Made by a program: the position numbers and the translations under genes
Notes under the pieces: generated by a model
What the model was told of the DNA's origin: nothing
Seen by the model: only the letters and a program-made list of their open reading frames with translations
The model's database searches: none
Shown: piece by piece, positions 46,602-56,100 of the stretch
Layout: the number at the start of each line of letters is the position of its first letter
Position numbering within the stretch: position 1 is the first letter of the stretch
Assembly: GCA_025455065.1 (NCBI GenBank)
Contig: JALONG010000023.1
Span: 1-64,000 of the forward strand
From: Candidatus Kapaibacterium sp.
GTDB taxonomy: Bacteria; Bacteroidota; Ignavibacteria; Kapaibacteriales; UBA4661
Reading direction: 5' to 3'
DNA: 64,000 nt

Positions 46602-46823
46602 TTATCCGTTTTGTGTGCCAAGATTGCGCTTTTTGCGATACTCATCAAGGCTTACATCGCTTTCGTTACGCCGTTCACGTGCAATCGAAATGTCTCGCAA
46701 ATCCTCAGCAAACTCTGTATCGGACAATAATGCTTGCACAAAAGCTGTCCGTTCTTTTGAGGGTAATTGCTTGAAGGCGCTCATAAATACTTGCGCCGTT
46801 GGTGTATGCTGGTCGGCATTCAT
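46602..46823 (-). CDS. Antitoxin of the RelE-type pair
   Basis: 73 residues from the ATG at 46823; an upstream frame to 46901 adds an unrelated Cys-rich leader. The mature part AFKQLPSKERTAFVQALL ... DLRDISIARERRNESDVSLDEYRKKR is charged and helical, as in RelB/ParD-like antitoxins, with a C-terminal tail that would bind the toxin. The toxin begins 4 nt later on the same strand. The pair is inserted in reverse between two genes of the efflux operon. Confidence 0.7.
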   Translation of the reverse strand: MNADQHTPTAQVFMSAFKQLPSKERTAFVQALLSDTEFAEDLRDISIARERRNESDVSLDEYRKKRNLGTQNG

Positions 46824-46923
46824 CTGAATTGAAACGATTGGTGTGCAAAAGGTCAGTTGTACCGAAACTACATTTTTTTTAAGACACACAAGTTTGTCCA
46901 AACTTCACAACCGAACATTCTCT

Positions 46924-48183
46924 ATGCTCCGAAACTATCTTCTTCTCGCGTGGAAAGTTCTGCTGCGGCGGAAATTTTTCACCTTCATTTCACTTGTCGG
47001 TATTAGCCTCTCGCTGGCGACAATACTTGTTGTTGCTGCAATTATTGATTATCATGGCTACCCACCAAAGCCATACAATAAGCAATCTCGTATGCTTTTT
47101 GTGAAAACCATGATGGCGGAGGGCGAGGATTTTACAACTATCAACGAACCGCATTATGGCTTCCACGATAAGTATGTCCGCAGTTTGCCGAATATTGAAC
47201 AGTTCAGCATCCAGACCGAATCTACGTTTATCGCTTACCCAAATGGGCAGAAAGCAATTCTGACCGCTCGCAAAGTGGATGGTGCATTTTGGGAAATTTT
47301 CGATTTTAATTTTTTGGAAGGCAATGCTTTTACCGAAGACGATAACCGTGAACAACGCTTCGTTGCTGTGGTAAGCGAGCAGACGCGGCAACGCTTTTTC
47401 GGTAATGAACCCGCACTGGGAAAATCTATACCTTTAGGGGAACGAATGTATCGTGTTGTCGGCGTGGTGCCGAATGTGGCGGAAACTATGGGTGCAAGTG
47501 CCGATGTATGGTTGCCCGTTTCGATTGACCTTACGTCAGAATCACGGGCGGCAATTATGGGTGGAAATTTTGGCGGCTATACATCGGCAATTCTGGTAAA
47601 AAATGAAGCGGATGTCAAACCTCTACAAAACGCATTCCAAGAGATGTTACCGCGTGTTCAATTTCAAACAAGTCAGTTGAAAACTATGTACGGAGTGTGC
47701 GGTACACAATTCGAGTTGATAGGGCAACAGTTTTTTGGATTTGATACGGAAAGAACAGAATATGGCAATGAAGCGCGAAGGCTTCTGGCTCTAATTATTG
47801 GTCTGGGGCTTGCTTTTATGCTGCTTCCGGCGATAAATCTTGTGAATGTTAATGTTAGCCGCATCATTGAACGTGCTTCGGAAATTGGTGTTCGGAAGGC
47901 ATTTGGCGCAAGCAGTGGTGCGCTTGTTGTGCAGTTTGTTCTTGAAAACCTTGTCCTGACGGTGCTTGGCGGTGCTATTGGTATGCTGATAGCAGAAGGG
48001 GTGTTGCAATGGATTACCGAAACCGGATTTATCGCTCATGCGGTTTTTCACATCAACTTGCGGGTTGCGGGGTATGCACTTGCTTCGTCGGTGGTGTTTG
48101 GATTGTTGTCGGGCGTTTTGCCTGCGTGGAAAATGTCGCGTTTACCCATCGTCGAATCACTTAAAGGAGGCATCAATGCGTAA
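46924..48183 (+). CDS. FtsX/MacB-family ABC permease 1
   Basis: 419 residues from the ATG at 46924; the longer frame to 46843 adds 27 residues without merit. A transmembrane helix at about 15-40 is followed by a MacB-type periplasmic domain (about 45-270) and three C-terminal helices (about 295-410) with ERASEIGVRKAFGASSG, the conserved FtsX cytoplasmic loop. It is one half of a heterodimeric transporter. The stop overlaps the next start by 8 nt. Confidence 0.9.
   Translation: MLRNYLLLAWKVLLRRKFFTFISLVGISLSLATILVVAAIIDYHGYPPKPYNKQSRMLFVKTMMAEGEDFTTINEPHYGFHDKYVRSLPNIEQFSIQTESTFIAYPNGQKAILTARKVDGAFWEIFDFNFLEGNAFTEDDNREQRFVAVVSEQTRQRFFGNEPALGKSIPLGERMYRVVGVVPNVAETMGASADVWLPVSIDLTSESRAAIMGGNFGGYTSAILVKNEADVKPLQNAFQEMLPRVQFQTSQLKTMYGVCGTQFELIGQQFFGFDTERTEYGNEARRLLALIIGLGLAFMLLPAINLVNVNVSRIIERASEIGVRKAFGASSGALVVQFVLENLVLTVLGGAIGMLIAEGVLQWITETGFIAHAVFHINLRVAGYALASSVVFGLLSGVLPAWKMSRLPIVESLKGGINA
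48163..48170 (+). promoter_or_regulatory. Strong Shine-Dalgarno site that fixes the start of permease 2
   Basis: AAAGGAGG ends 5 nt before the ATG at 48176, inside the 3' end of permease 1 and well placed for translational coupling. It supports 48176 over an upstream in-frame start. Confidence 0.75.
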
Positions 48184-49489
48184 TTCTTTGCGTAATTTCT
48201 CGCAAATCAACATTTCCGTGATTCAGCATTTATTCAAACTTGTGTGGAATCGCAAACGTGCAAATGCACTCATTGTCATTGAACTTCTTGCCGCGTTTCT
48301 TGTGCTGACGGGCGTTTGCACGACGATTGTTCACTTTACGAAGGTGTATCTTCAGCCGCTTGGGTATGACTATCAGGGAAGATGGAATATCTTGGCATAT
48401 CGCAAAGATCTTGCCGGTGAATTTTCAAATCGCACTACCAATGGCAACGGGGGAAATTACGACAGAACAAGCAAAGCCGCGCAATTTCAGTCGGCGGAGA
48501 ACATTCTCGCCACACTCAAAGGACTGCCGGAGGTGGAATCCTGCGGCTTGCTGAGTTCAACACCCTTTAGTTTTTCGCAGAGCAATACGAACTTTGGGCG
48601 TGGAAAACAGTACCGCACCGAACAGATAAGCGCCACTGACGGCATTGCGAAGACGCTTAACCTCACAATGACGCAAGGACGCTGGTTTAATGCGACCGAC
48701 GACCAATACAATGGCACAACTTCTACGGTCAAACCGATTGTAGTGAATACCGTAGCGGCGGAACTGTTTTTTGGTAATGAAAACCCGATTGGCAAAGATA
48801 TAAGCCATTTGGAAGCGAACGGCGTTGATAAAGAACAATTACGAATGCGCTACCGCGTTGTGGGCGTGGTTAGTGATTTTCGCAGAGGTAGTGAATTTGA
48901 CCAATCAAGCAGCCTAATGTTTCATCGTGTGAGCCTGTTCGACACTACTGCATGGCTGCCTTCACAACTGCTTGTAACAATGAAATCCAGTGTTGGTGCA
49001 GGGTATGAGGAAAATCTTCTCACGACATTACAACAAACCGCCCCGGATTGGGAGTTTCAAATTTCAACCTTAGAAGCAGACCGAGCCAAGAAACATCGCA
49101 TATTCAAAACCACAACAGGTGTTGGAATGACGATAGCCGCGTTTCTGCTGCTCATGGTGGCACTAGGTTTGGTGGGCGTTGTGTGGCAATCGGTGATGCG
49201 GCGGATGCGTGAATTAGGTGTGCGCAGGGCGTTTGGAGCAACAAGAACAGATGTGCGATTGTTTATCGTAGGCGAACTTGCTGCACTGACAACGTTTGCT
49301 GTTGTGCTTGGGGTATTCATGCTGGCACAATTTCCGCTTATTCCATTTTTTGATATTCCGGCGGCGACATACATTACCAGCATTCTTGTTTCTGTTATTG
49401 CACTCTATTCGCTTACTGCGCTGTGCGCTTGGTATCCGAGCCGCTTGGCTGGAACAGTGCAGCCTTCGGAGGCGTTGAGGTATGAGTAA
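48176..49489 (+). CDS. FtsX/MacB-family ABC permease 2
   Basis: 437 residues. Starting at ATG 48176, the gene has an AAAGGAGG ribosome site and overlaps permease 1 by 8 nt. The N-terminal helix (about 25-50), MacB-type periplasmic domain (about 55-300) and C-terminal helices (about 310-430) with MRRMRELGVRRAFGATR match the FtsX fold. It probably forms a heterodimer with permease 1 under the ATPase at 45618, using the adaptor at 44286. Substrate unknown: macrolides, lipids or toxins are all possible for this family. Confidence 0.9.
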   Translation: MRNSLRNFSQINISVIQHLFKLVWNRKRANALIVIELLAAFLVLTGVCTTIVHFTKVYLQPLGYDYQGRWNILAYRKDLAGEFSNRTTNGNGGNYDRTSKAAQFQSAENILATLKGLPEVESCGLLSSTPFSFSQSNTNFGRGKQYRTEQISATDGIAKTLNLTMTQGRWFNATDDQYNGTTSTVKPIVVNTVAAELFFGNENPIGKDISHLEANGVDKEQLRMRYRVVGVVSDFRRGSEFDQSSSLMFHRVSLFDTTAWLPSQLLVTMKSSVGAGYEENLLTTLQQTAPDWEFQISTLEADRAKKHRIFKTTTGVGMTIAAFLLLMVALGLVGVVWQSVMRRMRELGVRRAFGATRTDVRLFIVGELAALTTFAVVLGVFMLAQFPLIPFFDIPAATYITSILVSVIALYSLTALCAWYPSRLAGTVQPSEALRYE

Positions 49490-49600
49490 TAGACTTTAGC
49501 AATCTCTACATTCAACTCTACTTAGCCCATAGTATTGCGCCTTGCGAAGAGTTTTTGTAGATTGGAATAATTTCGCATTCATACACCATTTTCAACCGCT

Positions 49601-49846
49601 ATGACCGCCTTCGACCACGCCCTTGAAAGCGTCCTCACGCTCTCGCACGACGAACAAGACGCACTACTCGAAACCGTCCGCAAAAGACGTATTGAGGAGC
49701 GTCGCAGGGAAATTGCCGAGAATGGGCGCGAGGCAATTCGTGCGTTTCATGCCGGAGAACTCCGCGAAGAACCATTTGAAGAACTCCTTGAACGGCTTCA
49801 CTCCTCTTTGGATAGCGCCGAAACACCTGTTAAGGAAATGATATGA
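49601..49846 (+). CDS. Antitoxin of type II toxin-antitoxin pair
   Basis: 81 residues, almost wholly helical and charged (SHDEQDALLETVRKRRIEERRREIAENGREAIRAF ...), with a ParD/RelB-like appearance and no recognisable named domain. Its stop overlaps the toxin start (ATGA at 49843-49846), the normal antitoxin-toxin arrangement. Confidence 0.7.
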   Translation: MTAFDHALESVLTLSHDEQDALLETVRKRRIEERRREIAENGREAIRAFHAGELREEPFEELLERLHSSLDSAETPVKEMI

Positions 49847-50127
49847 GGATTATCCGCTCTACAAAACATTTTGAAAAATCATATCAAGCGTTTTTGCGGC
49901 GGAATAATAACCTTAAAGTCAGTGTTGATAGGGCGTTGGAGTTGCTGCGCGAAGATACTTTTTCTCCAAAACTCCACGTTCATCATCTCAAAGGTACGCT
50001 ACACGGTTTCCAAGCCTGCTCGTGCGGGTACGATTGTCGTATCGTCTTTCGGATTGAACGCGACGAAGCCACCAACCAAGAATATATACTACTTGTCGAT
50101 ATTGGCACCCACGATGAAGTGTATTAA
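49843..50127 (+). CDS. RelE/YafQ-type toxin (mRNA interferase)
   Basis: 94 residues of the RelE/YafQ superfamily: LRRNNNLKVSVDRALELL, then HHLKGTLHGF, CRIVFRIERDE and VDIGTHDEVY, with the GTHDEVY ending typical of YafQ (IGTHDEVY). The histidines and Arg required for ribosome-dependent mRNA cleavage are plausibly His in HHLKG and THDEVY, and Arg in CRIVFRIE. It overlaps its antitoxin by 4 nt, and ends 2 nt before the response regulator start, so the toxin pair is likely cotranscribed with the two-component genes. Confidence 0.85.
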   Translation: MRIIRSTKHFEKSYQAFLRRNNNLKVSVDRALELLREDTFSPKLHVHHLKGTLHGFQACSCGYDCRIVFRIERDEATNQEYILLVDIGTHDEVY

Positions 50128-50129
50128 CC

Positions 50130-51554
50130 ATGCCCCAAACCATCCTCATCATTGACGACGACAGAGCCGTCCAACGCTCCATAGCGCTTGCGCTGAAACA
50201 AGCCGGATACCGCTCGGAATCGGCTTCTTCGGCGGATGAAGCCTTGGCAATCGTCCAAAAAAGTAGTATTGATGCCGTTATTCAGGATATGAATTTTTCC
50301 CGCAGCACAAGCGGTGCAGAAGGCTTGCAACTTCTGGAGCGCTTGAAATCTGATTTTCCGCCACTTCCTGTTCTGCTCATTACCGCATGGGGTTCGGTTG
50401 AACTCGCGGTGGAAGGAATGAAGCGGGGTGCAGCCGATTTTTTGCTCAAACCTTGGTCGAATGAAGAACTCCTGCGTCGTCTGGAAACCGCATTGCAACT
50501 TGCTTCTGCGAATGTTGTTGGGATGGCACACCACGAAAAAAGACAACACGAAAAGCAAACGGCGCTCTCCGGCAATGTGTCGCGCAAACAACTTGACGCA
50601 AGCTACGATTTCACCGGCATCATCGGCGAAGACCCGAAATTGCTTGCAGTGCTGTCCGTCATTGGGAGAATTGCTGCCACCGAAGCACCCGTGCTGATAA
50701 CAGGCGAAAGCGGTTCGGGCAAAGAACTCATTGCCGAGGCGATTGTGCGAAACAGTCGCAGACGTGATTCCACCTTTGTTCGCGTCAATATGGGTGGTAT
50801 TCCTCCAACGCTTTTTGAAAGCGAACTTTTTGGACACGTGAAAGGCGCGTTTACCGGCGCTGTGAGCGACCGCAAAGGCAGATTTGACCTTGCACACGGC
50901 GGTACGATTTTTCTTGATGAAATTGGTGATTTGGATGCTTCCTCGCAAGTGAAGCTCCTACGTGTGCTACAAGAGCGCACCTTTGAGCCTGTCGGAAGCG
51001 GTACGACCAAAACCGCCGATGTGCGCGTGATTTCCGCTACCAACCGCAATCTTTCCACAATGATTGAACGCGGCACATTCCGCGAAGATTTGCTCTATCG
51101 GTTGAATCTCATTTCTGTGCATTTGCCGCCACTCCGCGAGCGCACGGGCGACATCCGGCTTTTGGCGGAACATTTCTTGGAAACCGCTTCGCGTCAGTAC
51201 TCGCGGCAGGGGGTATCGTTTCAACCCGAAGCACTGCGTTGGTTACAATCACGCCCATTTACAGGCAATATCCGCGAACTCAAACATTGCATTGAGCGAA
51301 CAATCTTGCTTTCGGCTGAATCACGATTGACGGTGCAAGATTTTCAAACAGCATTGGCAATAGAATCCCCTGAACACCGCTCCAATGCTTTGCCCACCGT
51401 TGGTACGATGACCTTGGATGAAATTGAACGGGGAATGATTTTGAAAGCACTCGAAACCTTTCCGGGCAATGTCAGTAGAATCGCCGAAGCGCTGGGATTA
51501 ACACGTCAAGCGCTCTACAGGCGTTTGGAAAAATACGGGCTTCACGCAGATTGA
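50130..51554 (+). CDS. NtrC-family sigma-54 response regulator
   Basis: 474 residues. Receiver domain (1-125) has DDD near the start, phospho-acceptor Asp53 and a conserved Lys in LLKPW. The AAA+ domain (about 165-395) has Walker A GESGSGKE, the sigma-54 loop GAFTGA (about 240), and Walker B-like FLDEIGD. The C-terminal FIS-type helix-turn-helix (about 430-470, VSRIAEALGLTRQALYRRL) binds DNA. It pairs with the kinase that follows 143 nt later and, by position, is a good candidate regulator of the upstream efflux operon (inference). Confidence 0.9.
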   Translation: MPQTILIIDDDRAVQRSIALALKQAGYRSESASSADEALAIVQKSSIDAVIQDMNFSRSTSGAEGLQLLERLKSDFPPLPVLLITAWGSVELAVEGMKRGAADFLLKPWSNEELLRRLETALQLASANVVGMAHHEKRQHEKQTALSGNVSRKQLDASYDFTGIIGEDPKLLAVLSVIGRIAATEAPVLITGESGSGKELIAEAIVRNSRRRDSTFVRVNMGGIPPTLFESELFGHVKGAFTGAVSDRKGRFDLAHGGTIFLDEIGDLDASSQVKLLRVLQERTFEPVGSGTTKTADVRVISATNRNLSTMIERGTFREDLLYRLNLISVHLPPLRERTGDIRLLAEHFLETASRQYSRQGVSFQPEALRWLQSRPFTGNIRELKHCIERTILLSAESRLTVQDFQTALAIESPEHRSNALPTVGTMTLDEIERGMILKALETFPGNVSRIAEALGLTRQALYRRLEKYGLHAD

Positions 51555-51633
51555 GGAAAAAATGATGGGGTAGGAGGACAAAGAAGGATTGCCCATGATT
51601 CAATTTTTCGTAATCCCCCAATTCTGCCTCAAA

Positions 51634-51669
51634 AATCCGTGAAATCCGTGCAATCTGCGTAATCCGTGT
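51634..51669. repeat. Four consecutive 9-mers (AATCCGTGN family)
   Basis: AATCCGTGA, AATCCGTGC, AATCTGCGT and AATCCGTGT follow each other with no gap in the gap between the response regulator and the kinase. It is the same type of 9-nt-period sequence as the other inverted-repeat elements, here as a single arm. Confidence 0.7.
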
Positions 51670-51697
51670 CAATATTCTCTACCCTTCATTCGCTTCC

Positions 51698-53029
51698 ATG
51701 AACATTCGGACGCAATTTATCCTCTACCTCGCAGTGCTGCACCTCGCGTGTGGAGCGGCGGTTGGCTATTTTTTGTGGCAAATTCAGCCTTATTTCATTC
51801 TTGCGGTAGAAGCATTCGTGCTGTGTTCGTTTGTCATGCTGACAATTTTACTCGGTCGTTTACACGAGCCTTTGGCATTATTGCAATCTTCGGCAGCCAT
51901 GCTTTTGGAAGCAGATTTTTCAACGACACTTGTTCCGCCCGGACATCCCGAAGCAGATGCTGTGACAAACGTTTACAACACCATGCTGATGTCTCTTCGG
52001 GATGAGCGGGTGCGGACGGAAGAGAAAGGGTTTTTACTGCAAGCGCTTATCAATTCTTCACCGACGGGGATTTTGCTGTGTTCGGAGCAGCTCACCGTTT
52101 TAGCGCTGAACCCCGCATTGGGGCTGATGTTTGCGGGATTTACTTCCGAAGCTGTGCAGAAGCCTTTGGCTACAATCAATAGCGCATTTGCCGAATGCCT
52201 GCGAACGATGCCATTTGGCGGTTCCGTGGTTTTGACGCACCGTTTCCGCCGCTTCAAAATCCGCAAAGTGGCGTTTGTGGAGCGCGGAATGCCGCATATT
52301 TTGGTCATGGTCGAAGAACTGACTGCCGAACTGCAATCGTCTGAAAAAGCAGTCTATGAGCGGATAATTCGTGTTTTGTCGCACGAGGTGAATAATTCGA
52401 TTGGCGCAGCACGTTCTTTACTCGAATCGGCGCTTTTTTACGACCGCTATTTCGTGCAGGACGCGCCGGAAGGCACAAAAGAAGACTTTCGTGATGCACT
52501 GACGGTTGCTAGTGAGCGTTTGGGCGATTTAGGGGCGTTTATGCGGGAGTACGCGCTTTTAGTGCGCTTACCTGCTCCAAAGCGTGTTCGGGTGGATGTG
52601 GGAGAACTTCTCGCCGGAACGGAGAAACTCTTTCGAGAACTGTGCAGAAACAAAGCAATTACGCTGCTTCTGCACATTCCTTCTGAGCTGATGATGATAT
52701 ATGCGGACACTGTTCAAATGCAGCACGTTTTGACGAACCTTACCAAAAATGCGATAGAAGCTATGCAATCAAGCGCAGAAAAAGTTCTGTCGCTTTCGGC
52801 GTTTCGGCGTGAAAGAAATGTCGTTATTGCTGTTGAAGACACGGGCGAAGGGCTTGATGAACAGGCATTGACGCAAATACAAACGCCGTTTTTCACCACC
52901 AAGGAAACAGGGCAAGGAATAGGATTGATGCTGGTTCGGGAGCTAGTTAAGGCGCATGGGTTTGAATTTCACTTGGAAAACCGCTCCAATGGTGGTGCAA
53001 AAGCAGAGATAATCATTCCGATTTTGTAA
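51698..53029 (+). CDS. Sensor histidine kinase (NtrY/NtrB-like)
   Basis: 443 residues. Two membrane helices in residues 1-50, HAMP-like linker (about 50-105), PAS-like domain (about 108-200) and kinase core. The phosphoacceptor is His229 in LSHEVNN. N box NLTKNAIEAM, G1 DTGEGLD and G2 TGQGIGLML complete the ATPase domain. It should phosphorylate the sigma-54 regulator encoded just upstream. The signal is unknown; few extracytoplasmic residues suggest membrane or cytosolic sensing. Confidence 0.9.
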   Translation: MNIRTQFILYLAVLHLACGAAVGYFLWQIQPYFILAVEAFVLCSFVMLTILLGRLHEPLALLQSSAAMLLEADFSTTLVPPGHPEADAVTNVYNTMLMSLRDERVRTEEKGFLLQALINSSPTGILLCSEQLTVLALNPALGLMFAGFTSEAVQKPLATINSAFAECLRTMPFGGSVVLTHRFRRFKIRKVAFVERGMPHILVMVEELTAELQSSEKAVYERIIRVLSHEVNNSIGAARSLLESALFYDRYFVQDAPEGTKEDFRDALTVASERLGDLGAFMREYALLVRLPAPKRVRVDVGELLAGTEKLFRELCRNKAITLLLHIPSELMMIYADTVQMQHVLTNLTKNAIEAMQSSAEKVLSLSAFRRERNVVIAVEDTGEGLDEQALTQIQTPFFTTKETGQGIGLMLVRELVKAHGFEFHLENRSNGGAKAEIIIPIL

Positions 53030-53035
53030 ACGAAA

Positions 53036-53168
53036 GAATGTTGAACGCGGATGAAGCCCGGATAGTGAGGATTAGCGCGGATTTCAGAGATGTACAGACG
53101 TTTCGATTAGTACCGATAAATCTCCGAATCCGTCTTCATCTGCCAAATCCGCGTCATCCGCGTTCAAA
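53036..53168. repeat. Inverted-repeat element with 9-nt period
   Basis: Left arm TTGAACGCGGATGA (53041-53054 onward, with CGCGGATTT at about 53076) pairs with the right arm AATCCGTCT-TCATCTGCC-AAATCCGCG-TCATCCGCG (about 53127-53162) ending TTCAAAG. The element fills the gap between the histidine kinase and the convergent BNR gene. No gene is present. Confidence 0.7.
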
Positions 53169-53193
53169 GTTGTTGAAGGTTCTGACCGACTGC

Positions 53194-56100
53194 CTATTTT
53201 CTAATCTCCACACGCCCGTTAATTGTCTCATTCGGGGCGTGAATCCAAATCTGATAAACACCAACAGGCAAGCGATGAAGATTGATGCGCTCTTGCTGCA
53301 TTTCGCCCGTTTTCCGCAGCCCAAGTTCAGTGCTGAGTACAACGCGCCCCGCCATGTCGCTTACAACCAGCGTTAGAGGAACGTATTTCTCCAAACCGGA
53401 ATCTTCTACCTTGTACCGTAGCTCTATTGCGCCCTCTGACGGGTTTGGTGCTATAACCGCCGCAAGCGTTGTTGTTCTGCGTGGCGCAAAAAGCGGGCGT
53501 ATGGACACGTTCAGAAAATCCGGTTGCCATGAAACTTGTGCTGGTGCGACGTTCAGCCGAGATTCTAACCATGCCGTCGGCTCTGCTGCGCGAATGGTGT
53601 TGGTTGTTGTAGCACTCACGGTCGCTTGCAGAAGCAACTCCGCTAAGAGCATATTGCTCGTTGAGGTAGTATCGGTGCGCTCTATCAAAATGGTCGTGAG
53701 CGCTGAAGTGCGTGGCACTTGGGGGGCCGTTTCCAAGCGGGCGCGAGTGCCTGTGCCGGATACCACACCAAGAATTGCCATATTGTTGGTGTCCAAGCGC
53801 AGTGTCGCTCGGAGGTTTCTCAAGAACTGCCCGATAATGCGGGGGCTGAGCGATGGCGTGCTTGTGAGGCGTATGTCCTTCAGCCAAAGCTGCACACGTG
53901 CGGTGTCGCGGATAAGCATGGGCTGACGCGGAGAAAGTAAGCGCATTTCCAAGTGCGTTTCGGTATTGGCGGGCAGAAAAAGCGGTACTACAGCCCCTCG
54001 CACTTGTACGAAAGCCTCCGCCACGATTTGCATGGAAGGAGAATGGCGACAGCTATGGGAAATTGCCTCTGCCGAAAACGTCCGTACCCTTGATGAATCC
54101 AAGCGGACAGCGATAGTTTGCGCAACGCTGCCCGAAGCATTTGTGGTAATTGTGAGCGTCTGCACCCACGAAGCAGTAGCCGTATTCCAAAGGAGAACAC
54201 CTTCGGGAGCATTCACTATCACCGGTGCAGGCAAATTTGTTCCTGCGATGGTGTATTGCTGTTGCTGTACCGGAGTGTTGATAACGACATCAGCAAAAGT
54301 AAGGCTCTGAGGCGAAACCTGAACAAGAGGGAGCGGGATAACTGCACCCGACACGCTCAACGTTGCTTGAGTAGAGGCTTGAGTAGATGCTTGTGCCGTG
54401 CCGCTTCGGTGAAGAATAGTCGCAGCGATATTCCTCACCTGTGAAGAATCCATGCGGGCTTGGAGGGTGGTGTGGAAATTTGCCGTGAAGGGCGTGAGTG
54501 AAAGCGGAAAACGGAGAGTTTGCTGCCAAGAGTTCGATACCGTGTCGAAAAGCAGCACACCGTCCGGCGCAGTGATGATGAGCGTTTCCGAGAGGTTTGT
54601 TCCCGTAACGGTGTAAGAGCGTTGCAAGGGAAGGGTGAAAGGCTCCGCGTTACCGACACGAGCCGTGCCGAAGGTAAGTGCAGTGGGCTGTACACTGAGC
54701 ATTGGCGGCTCTTGGACGTTGCCGCTTATCTCCACGTTTGCGGAAAGGTTCCCACTGGAAACACTGATAAATGCTTGCTGCCCAAAAGCACCAACCCGCC
54801 CGCGTAAGCCCACACGCGAGGAATCAAGCCGAACAGAAACTTGTTGAGCGACAATATCAGTGCTGTTTGTAGAAATCGTCAGCGTTTGCCCCCATGTTCC
54901 GGTTGTTGGGTTAAACAAAAGAACTCCCAAAGGAGCAGTAATGCTCACGGGAACAGATAAGTTAGCGCCTGTTACGGTGAAGGTTGCGCCTGTTGTTATG
55001 GCGTTGCGAAAAACATTTCCAAAAAGTAGCTGTTGTGGATTGACTCTGAATGTCGGAATAACAGGGGCTATAACCATACCTTGAACAGCGACCGAAGCGC
55101 TTATAGTGCCGGAAATATTCTGAATTGTCGTGTTCAATGATAGCGGTGTACCGGAGCGAAGTCGTGCAAAGACTGTCTGAGAAATACCTCCTCTAACAAC
55201 AGGAATAGTCAGCGCGGAAGAAAAAGGACCGCCCTGCGAAATAGCAATCTCCACGCCCTGTGGTGCGGTAACGCTAACAGTAGCGGTTGTCAGGTTTTGC
55301 CCGGTGAGTGTGTAGCTTTGTGTTGCTCCCGGAGTATTGAGAAGGGCAGTGCCAAGCGCAAAGGTTTGAGGAGCTGCAACCAGAAGGGGTGCGGGTATTA
55401 ACGAAGGTATAGCTGCTCGAAATACTGAGGAACCTGAAGCTACGAAAAGAGTACTATCCTGAATGGTAAGTGAATTAACTAATATTCCCTCTATCCCTCT
55501 ATTCATTTCTTTCCATGTTCGCCCATTATCTGTCGAACTGTAAATCCCTCTGTTTGTATTGACAAAAATAATATCCTTGTAGAATAAAAAAGTTGTTGCG
55601 TCGGCGGGAATACTTGAACCTAATCTTGTCCAAGAAGCACCGTTATTTGCCGAGCTAAACAAAAATCTATCCGTGAGGGCAAATACCATATTATCTTTGA
55701 CAAGAATTTTGTTTACAACCCCAGAACTGACAGGGAGAATAGGATTAGATTCCATCCATGAATTACCATTGTCAGCAGAGCGGAAAAGCCCTTGAGCGGT
55801 GCCAACAAATAACACGCCGTCTTTGAGAGCCAAAGAGAATGGAAATATATCTTTACGAGCTATACGCCACGACCTGCCGCCATCTGTGGAACGATACAAA
55901 CTCCTACGACCAGCAAAAATGTTGCTCTTATCTGCTGTAATATCCCTAGCTCCGACCCAATCCTCAAGATTGAGGTAATCTTGAGGAGTTTTTAGCCATG
56001 TTACGCCACTATCCGAAGAACGATACACCTTAAATGGAATTGATACGAGAGTGTCGTTACTTTCTACCATAACCCCACCAAGATGATTCGAGGCTATCGT

